A stretch of 64,000 nucleotides of DNA, from the NCBI GenBank assembly GCA_024811115.1, contig JAKOGH010000261.1:62001-126000 (forward strand), in the 5' to 3' direction. Under the pieces are notes generated by a model. The model worked only from the letters and a program-made list of their open reading frames with translations. It was not told where the DNA came from and ran no database searches. The position numbers were made by a program, and so were the translations under genes. The stretch is from Terana coerulea. Its lineage: Eukaryota > Basidiomycota > Agaricomycetes > Polyporales > Phanerochaetaceae. Positions 58,112 through 64,000 of this stretch are shown here, in pieces; position 1 is the first letter of the stretch, and every line of letters begins with the position of its first letter.

Positions 58112-61100
58112 ATGACATCTCCCCAGATTCTGTCCCGCTTCTCGGCGTCTACAGGGTACGTGGGAAGCCCACGTGGGTGTAGACGCTGGTGTGTTTGTGG
58201 CCTGCGAAAGTGAACTCGAGCAGTCTCCGTCCGCTCGTTGTCGCCGTCGCGCTCGTTGTCCTCGGACGCCTCCTCACTGTTCCCCACTATATCCAGTCTT
58301 GGCTCCCAGTGGGACCTTTTTACGTTGGCTTTACACTGCTTGCCCTCGACATTTCACTCTCTGCCGCAACCCCCGCTGAGACACATCTTGTTATTGATCT
58401 CCGGCTTCCTTAAACAAGCTTGCAGCAGCCTGCATGGCTCGCCGCGGACTACTTCCAGCGACATCTGGCCGTGACTCCTCCCATGTCTCCTTTGCAGAAT
58501 TCCCGCAGACGAACCCTGAATACGTCGAGAACCTCGCGCTGCTGAGACGACAATGGAAGTGGGCCTCGTTCAGCCAGTTCTTCTACACGTTCGCCCCACT
58601 CTTGGCCGCGCCGGACATCACCTTGACGGTCAGTGTCCTACGCGCACATATCTGTGCTCATCGCTGGGTGTAACCCGTCCCGATTGACACGCTCACCGGT
58701 TGCCAAACAGGATGTTGAAGACGACCTGGTGCAGGGAACGGCACTCTACCTGCCCCGGATTATGCATCGGCTACTGCACACCCTCACACAGGACAGGAAG
58801 ATCTCGTGAGTCCACACCCGACTTCCGTCGCAACCACCACTCACCCTGGGCCCCTAGACTAGACAACTGGCAGTCGGGCCTGCGCAAGCAATACCTCAGA
58901 CGCGACCCCGGCGCAAACCCTCTGGGCCCTGAGCCGCAAGCTCCGTCGCGTTTACCTTCCCGCGATCCCGAAACCCCTGTTGAAGATGAGCCACAGAACA
59001 GCAACGGCGCTCCCGAGGATGCGACGGCAAACGGGGAGCCAGCTCAAGCTGCTAATAGCCAGGATGCGCGGACCATGGAGGCATCTGCGAGCACCCTAAA
59101 GGACGAAGGTGCTCCCGAGGATATGGCGGAAAACGTGGAATCGTTTCAAGCTGCTAATGGCCAGGACGCACAGGACGCAGAGGCATCTGCGAGCACCTCA
59201 AAGGACGAAGGTACTAAGGATGTGGATATGGGAGAGGCTTCGGAGTCTGTATCGGCTGTTAAAGCTGAAGAGGCTGAAGAGAAGAAGGAAGTGCCAGAAG
59301 AGGAGCCTGAAGAGGTGGAGAGCAAGAATTGGCATGACCTCTCCATGCTGGAGAAATTGGATACTCTCCATACCGTGCAAGAATGGCAGTTTCAGAACCC
59401 TCATCGCTTCAGGCAGCAAATGAAGGATGACGGTGATCATGGCCTATGGGTAAGTCGGGTCTGCAAGTGGTAAGACTAGCGTAGCTGCTTATATTTTACA
59501 TTCAGAGGATTGAACCCATTGGATATGACTCCAAGACAAACGCGTATTGGTTAATCGGTCGTAAGTACAATCTCGAGTATCAATGCTGTCCATGCAATCT
59601 TATGAGTATTCCCCTCAATCAGCCGACCGGCTGTGGATTCAGCGTGCTCCGCCCAAACCTCCTAGCCTCAAGCGTAAGCGCAAGCCTGCGCCCAAGAAGG
59701 TTGCTAATAAGGCGTCCACAAGCAAGGCTCCAGCTGTGGCGAACTCCGAGTCTGAACCTGAACCTGAGCCGGCACCACAGAGGCGTACTCGCAACGGACG
59801 GGCACCTCGAGGGCAGGACGACACTGTCCCTGCCACACCCTCCGGCCGAAGTTCCCGAGCGGCGAAGCTGCAGGCGAACAAGAAACTGGACGCCCAAGCG
59901 AAAGAGCTCGCTGAATTTCAACGGCAAGCTGCTAAAACCACCGCGGCGGTGAGCCCTCGTTCTGCACGCCGAACGCGGTCGAATGGGAATATGGCGGCAA
60001 CCGCAAGAACTCCCGTGAGCAAGCCGACGATTGGAACTAGGGTCAGCCGGAGACTCCGTGGCACCTCCGAGGAGGATGAGTGGCAGCAAATCCCTGATGA
60101 ATGGCTGCGCGAGCAGGCAGCAGCCTCTGCATCTCCAAGCAAAGGCAGGTCAACTCGGAAAAGCAAGACGCGGGTTAAGCAAAGGAGCCAACACCCTCAG
60201 AGGCGGAGGAGGATGCAGATGCAGATGCGGACGGGGACGCGGATGAGGTGGAAGGCAACGACTTCCATACTGGACTTGAAAGCGACGGTGCCATCAGCGA
60301 CCTGACGCAGCTGTCCGAGGATGAAGAGGATCGTGTGGAAGGCCCTTTGGTAGAGACTCAGGGGGACGTGAAAGTGGAGGATCCAGCGCCGCGGACACCT
60401 CCTGCGGAAACCGCGGACGAGCCTGAGGTGCGAGCTAAGCAGACGCGGTCTAAGACCAAGCCAAAACCCGAACCAGAGCCAGAGGTTCGCCACAACATAT
60501 TTGAAGAGCCGACCAGCCATATACCTCCTGACTTCGTCGAGTGGGAAGCTGTGAGTTGTCTTTGAGGTGTCATGTGTCGCTTGTCCTTATGTTTGTTAGG
60601 TTGCTGTTACGCTCCAGGAATGGGAAGAGATTGGTGAGCGGTTCGCAAAGGCTACCCATTATTTGGAGAAGGCGCTCCATAAGGTGTTGAGCCAACATAT
60701 TGTTCCCGCCGTTACCGCTGACCTCAGGGCAAGTCCTTGTCACCCTTGCGTGATCGCAACCATGCTAAAATCTTAGTTCTTCAGGAGGCGGAGAAGAAGC
60801 GCAAGATCGAGGAGGCCATGACGCAGCGCAAGCGTTCTTCGCGCATTGCCCATAAAGAGACCGAGAAGGAAGAAGCGCGCCTCGCTGCCGCCAAGCGGGT
60901 GGAGGAAGACGAGAAGATGGCGAGGGCGAAGCGTGTCGAGGCTAGGGCGAAGAAAGAGGACGTGGAGCGGGAGAAGAGGGAGCGGGCCCGCGAGCAGAGA
61001 CGCCAGGAGCGCGAGGAGCGCGAGCGCAGGCTCGCGGAACGGAGAGACAAGTACGTGATCGCGATCGGCACATGACCGCAGTTGTCTAACCTTCGCCAGG

Positions 61101-62296
61101 GGCAGTGCTGCTGCAGCGAGCAAGACCGCCACGCCGACGCCGACGATCATGTCTTCAAGCTCGTTGCAGCCGACGCGGAATGCTACTCCAAATGGTCTGG
61201 GCACGACAGATTGGACATTAGACTGCGAAATTTGTGGTCGCGCTGGTGTAAACATGGTGCGTTACTTCTCTGTATCTCGGAGTTGCCTGTCTGATTATTG
61301 CGTAGGATGATGGGCTGCCGATGGTGTCCTGTGGTCTCTGCTCACGGTGGCAGCACATTACATGCCATGACAGTGCTGACCGCAAGGCAAACCGGCCGTT
61401 GCGCAACTGGGACACCCAGCAGTTCTACTGTTCACGGTGTAAGCCGGCGGTTGACAAATTGCCGGCCGTCAACGGCGGAGGTTCGCGTCGTCGCAGCCAC
61501 ACGCCAAGCACGCGGAATCAACCTGTCGCACCCAAACCCACGCCCCATGTGCCGCAATACGGCGCGTACAGCCAGTCGCCTGTCGAGATGCACTACCCGC
61601 ATGCGCAGACGCAGACGCAGACGTATGCCAATGGCATGTCGTACGGGCAGCAGCACGGGCAGCAACCTAGCCAGGAATATCTGGGAAGCAGCTCCGCGCA
61701 GATGTACGCGCGCTCGCAGCAGCGTCAGCAAGGGTTGACGTTCTCCCATTATCAGCCTCAGCAGCATGGGTTCGCGCGGCAGTCGTGGGACGGCTACTCT
61801 GCGAACGGCATGAACGTCCGGCCGCCGCCCTCGCAGTATCCCAGCCCGTATCCCCAAAACGGCACATACAGCGGCACGCACGCGTACCAGCAGGTCAGTC
61901 GCACGAAGTGTGGTTTTCATGTGACTACTAACATGTCTCCAGTACCAGAACCCATCGGCTCCTGTTCAAGCGTACGGCCGGGGACAGGAATACCAGTCGA
62001 GGATGCCCGAAGGCGCGTCCTCGATGCAGCATGGCGGCTGGACGGGCTCGGGCGACGGACGCTACGGCTCGCCCGCCGCCCACTCGAACTCCAGCCACTA
62101 CAGCGCGGCCGAGTCGCTGGCCTACCTGCAGGGCTCTGGCGCCGTGCAGGGCTCCTCGGGCTGGTCGAACGGCGTCGGTGCGTACCCGCAGCATCCGTCT
62201 GCGGGTGGCCACGCGAGCCCACCGCCGCAGTCCGTGCCGCATTCAAACATGGGCTCAAGTATGGGCAACGGCAGTTATCACTTCTCGCCGCCGTAG
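58112..62296 (+). CDS. Chromatin protein with DDT-like region and PHD finger, one frame break
   Basis: Start uncertain: 58112 (MTSPQILSRFSAST) or a later exon around 58434. The conserved N-terminal region EYVENLALLRRQWKWASFSQ, FFYTFAPLLAAP, DVEDDLVQGTALYLPRIMHR and LDNWQSGLRKQYLRRDPG looks like a DDT/WHIM-type helical domain. It is followed by WHDLSMLEKLDTLHTVQEWQ and RIEPIGYDSKTNAYWLIG. A charged middle and coiled coil (AEKKRKIEEAMTQRKRSSR..) lead to a C4HC3 PHD finger (CEICGRAG .. CGLCSRWQHITCH .. FYCSRCKP). The Gln/Tyr/Ser-rich tail ends GNGSYHFSPP. The frame breaks at gg 60184-60185, where one more G gives REPTPSEAEEDADAD. Likely part of an ISWI- or histone-modifier-type complex (inference). 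Confidence 0.75.
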
Positions 62297-62619
62297 TTGG
62301 CGACGGGCGGGCGTGGGTGGTTTAATGGACGTCTGGATCGGTTTTACCCTGTTAATCTGTAGATATTTCTTTGGAATTCTTGTAATCAGGCTCTGTACGC
62401 GTACCATTCGAGGATATACATTAATTGAATACGTTTAGTTGGGCATAGAGCCTGCTGTGATTGCCAGGTTGCGTGTTAGATCGTGTTTCAGGCTTCTTGT
62501 GGGTTGCCCTCGGTGTCTTTCGCGAGTCGCTTTTTCGCTCGTGCGCGGGCGGCTTTGGATAGTGTTCGGACGGTGGGCTTTTGGTAACTGCGCGACAGTC
62601 AGCGAGAAGCAGGCGAGCC
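62297..62619. other. Intergenic between convergent genes
   Basis: 323 bp between the PHD-protein stop and the Alba-protein stop. Nothing was recognised. Confidence 0.5.
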
Positions 62620-63349
62620 TTAGCTCAAGACGTACGTTTTCCTGTTATTCTGCAAAAGATGATCGAGCTTCTTGCGACACAACGTCACCTTCATATACGC
62701 AATCTTTCTCATCTTGAGGCTACCAACGCCAGTCAGACCGCACCACCGCACAAGCGCAACACCCACACCCACTTTTTCTTGCCTTGCAACATGACGTTCA
62801 ACGCCTGCAGACGCTCCGCCTCCGGATCGCGCGCGTCCTCGTCCCCGTCCTCGGCGCGCACGGCGTCGAGCTCGCCGAGCTCGTTGTACTGGTGCAGCCC
62901 CGCGAGCGCGCGGCCGTCCGCGAGCACGGGGTCGAGCATCTTGACGTACTCGCGCTTCACGATCTCGACGACGGAGACGAGGCGCGGGATGCACGCCATC
63001 GTCGGATGCATGCGCTCGCGCCTCGCCGCGGGCGCGCTGCCCGCCAGCTCGGATATGTCTGTGGGCGGCGCCGCGGTGTACGCTGCGCCCGCCTCGGGCA
63101 CGCGCGGCGGGGCGGGCAGCGTGTGGAACGTCAACGGACGCTCTGGGTTCTCCTGTACAATACGATTAGCGTTATTTCGCGGCGCAGCGAGCGAGGGGTG
63201 TGGCAAGCAACAGACTGACCTCAAAGAACTTGAGCGCAAACTCGACCCAAGCCTTCATCTGCCCACTGGATGTGATACGGATCTCGTGGGGCACCTCGGC
63301 ATTCGAGGTGTTCTCGCTCACGCCTGCGACATGGGGTTGCGTCGCTCAT
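62620..63349 (-). CDS. Alba-domain protein (RNase P/MRP POP7/Rpp20-Rpp25 type), frame break near start
   Basis: Nucleic-acid-binding Alba fold: EIRITSSGQMKAWVEFALKF joined to ENPERPLTFHTLPAPP. A Pro/Ala insertion follows, then MACIPRLVSVVEIVKREYVK with MLDPVLADGRALAGLHQY. The last intron (GTGGGT donor) leads to KMRKIAYMKVTLCRKKLDHL, the usual third-strand ending. The second Alba helix reads RLVSVVEIVKR, in place of the archaeal AIxxAVxxAE pattern. The start at 63349 (MSDATP) is one base out of phase with HVAGVSENTSNAEVPHEIRI; the gggg run 63333-63336 appears one short. Function inferred as RNA binding. Confidence 0.7.
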
Positions 63350-63608
63350 ACTTGTGCGCAGACACGACGGGCGGTGTGCATGAACGTCGTGGTATTGGCC
63401 CAAGGTGTTGCGGTTGGCGCTTACGTATATGAGTCGCGAGTGGCCACATTCCGGGAGCGTGGACTGCCCCGGCTTCGCGATCGTAGTCTACTTGCATGAG
63501 CAAATATAGTATGTTACAGTATTTATTCTTCGTAGAGAACACGCTATCCAATGCTACAGCAGTGCTAGTTCGCATAGACGTAAATAAATGCAGTGCTTCA
63601 GCGTTTAC

Positions 63609-64000
63609 TCAATTTGCGAAGGCCTGAATGCCAGTCATAGCCTTTCCAAGGATCAGCGTGTGGATATCCTGGAGTTATGCGTTAGATGCTGTCAGGGTGC
63701 ACAACACGAATAGACATACTTGGGTGCCCTCATAAGTGTTCACCACCTGCAAATTCGCGACGTGCCTCCCGACATGATACCTGCAAAACACCGCTCAGCC
63801 CGCATCCTGCGCACAACCTCCAACACACAAAACTCACTCATCCGAGCAGGCATTGCCCCCGAGGATGTCCAGCACGCGGCGCGCGTGCTCGAGCGCCTTC
63901 CCGCAGTTGTTGCGCTTCACGAGGCTGACCATCTCGGGCGCGAGCGCCCCGCGTCCTTCAGGCGGCCGACCTGCAGGCTCGCGTGTAGCCCGAGCACAGC
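63609..64000 (-). CDS. GCDH: Glutaryl-CoA dehydrogenase, 3' part only
   Basis: Mitochondrial FAD enzyme of lysine/tryptophan breakdown. Only the C-terminal part lies in the window; the gene continues past the right edge. Visible are [42 protein letters not shown], then over an intron [20 protein letters not shown] and [19 protein letters not shown] with the stop at 63609. [18 protein letters not shown] is the acyl-CoA dehydrogenase FAD/CoA signature in its GCDH form. The raw frame between GRLKDAG and APEMV is one base short at cccc 63947-63950. Confidence 0.85.

Overview
The window is nuclear DNA from a filamentous basidiomycete, most probably an agaricomycete with a wood- or litter-decaying lifestyle. 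The evidence is compact intron-rich genes (introns mostly 45-65 nt, GTRNGT donors), fungal-type housekeeping proteins, and a secreted GH5 cellulase carrying a fungal CBM1 cellulose-binding module. I recognise 29 protein genes, mostly in alternating divergent/convergent pairs, plus two intronic box C/D snoRNA candidates. The species cannot be named from the sequence. || 0-29 kb, left to right: an empty AT-rich stretch; TRM8 (tRNA m7G methyltransferase, -); CIT1 (citrate synthase, +); a ZNF830-like zinc-finger protein (+); COX10 (heme A synthesis, -); U1-70K (+); COX6B/COX12 (-); PRP18 (+); APC10/DOC1 (-, rebuilt from six short exons); UBA4 (+); ARPC2 (-); eIF4B (+); a PITH-domain protein (-); a UBX/TUG-like protein (+); a cyclophilin with a charged tail (-); an RSR1/Rap-like GTPase (+); the DEAD-box helicase DBP2 (+) with one long conserved-position intron; and the DnaJ/zinc-finger ribosome-biogenesis protein JJJ1 (+). 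|| 29-64 kb: a BAR/IMD-like coiled-coil protein (-); an epoxide hydrolase (-); MED19 (+); an MFS transporter (+); a homeodomain transcription factor (-); a 2.1-kb gap; the CBM1-GH5 endoglucanase (-); SARAF (+); a single-pass membrane protein (-); OLA1 (-), whose 426-nt intron holds two homologous C/D snoRNA candidates; a GPI-anchor-like secreted protein (+); a MED25-like VWA protein (+); a DDT-like/PHD-finger chromatin protein (+); an Alba-domain protein (-); and the 3' end of glutaryl-CoA dehydrogenase (-), which runs off the right edge. || Functional themes are pre-mRNA processing (U1-70K, PRP18, DBP2), mitochondrial respiration (CIT1, COX10, COX6B), transcription (MED19, MED25-like, homeodomain, PHD) and RNA modification (TRM8, UBA4, snoRNAs). 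The main new element is the pair of paralogous snoRNA candidates inside OLA1. Their shared antisense element fits the conserved 25S rRNA segment around the known methylation site Cm2948 (yeast numbering, from memory). || A second window-wide observation is that at least a dozen otherwise intact conserved genes right of about 28.8 kb carry single-base frame breaks, nearly all one base short at a C/G/T run. These look like consensus (homopolymer) errors rather than true pseudogenes, and any automated gene model here should be treated with caution.
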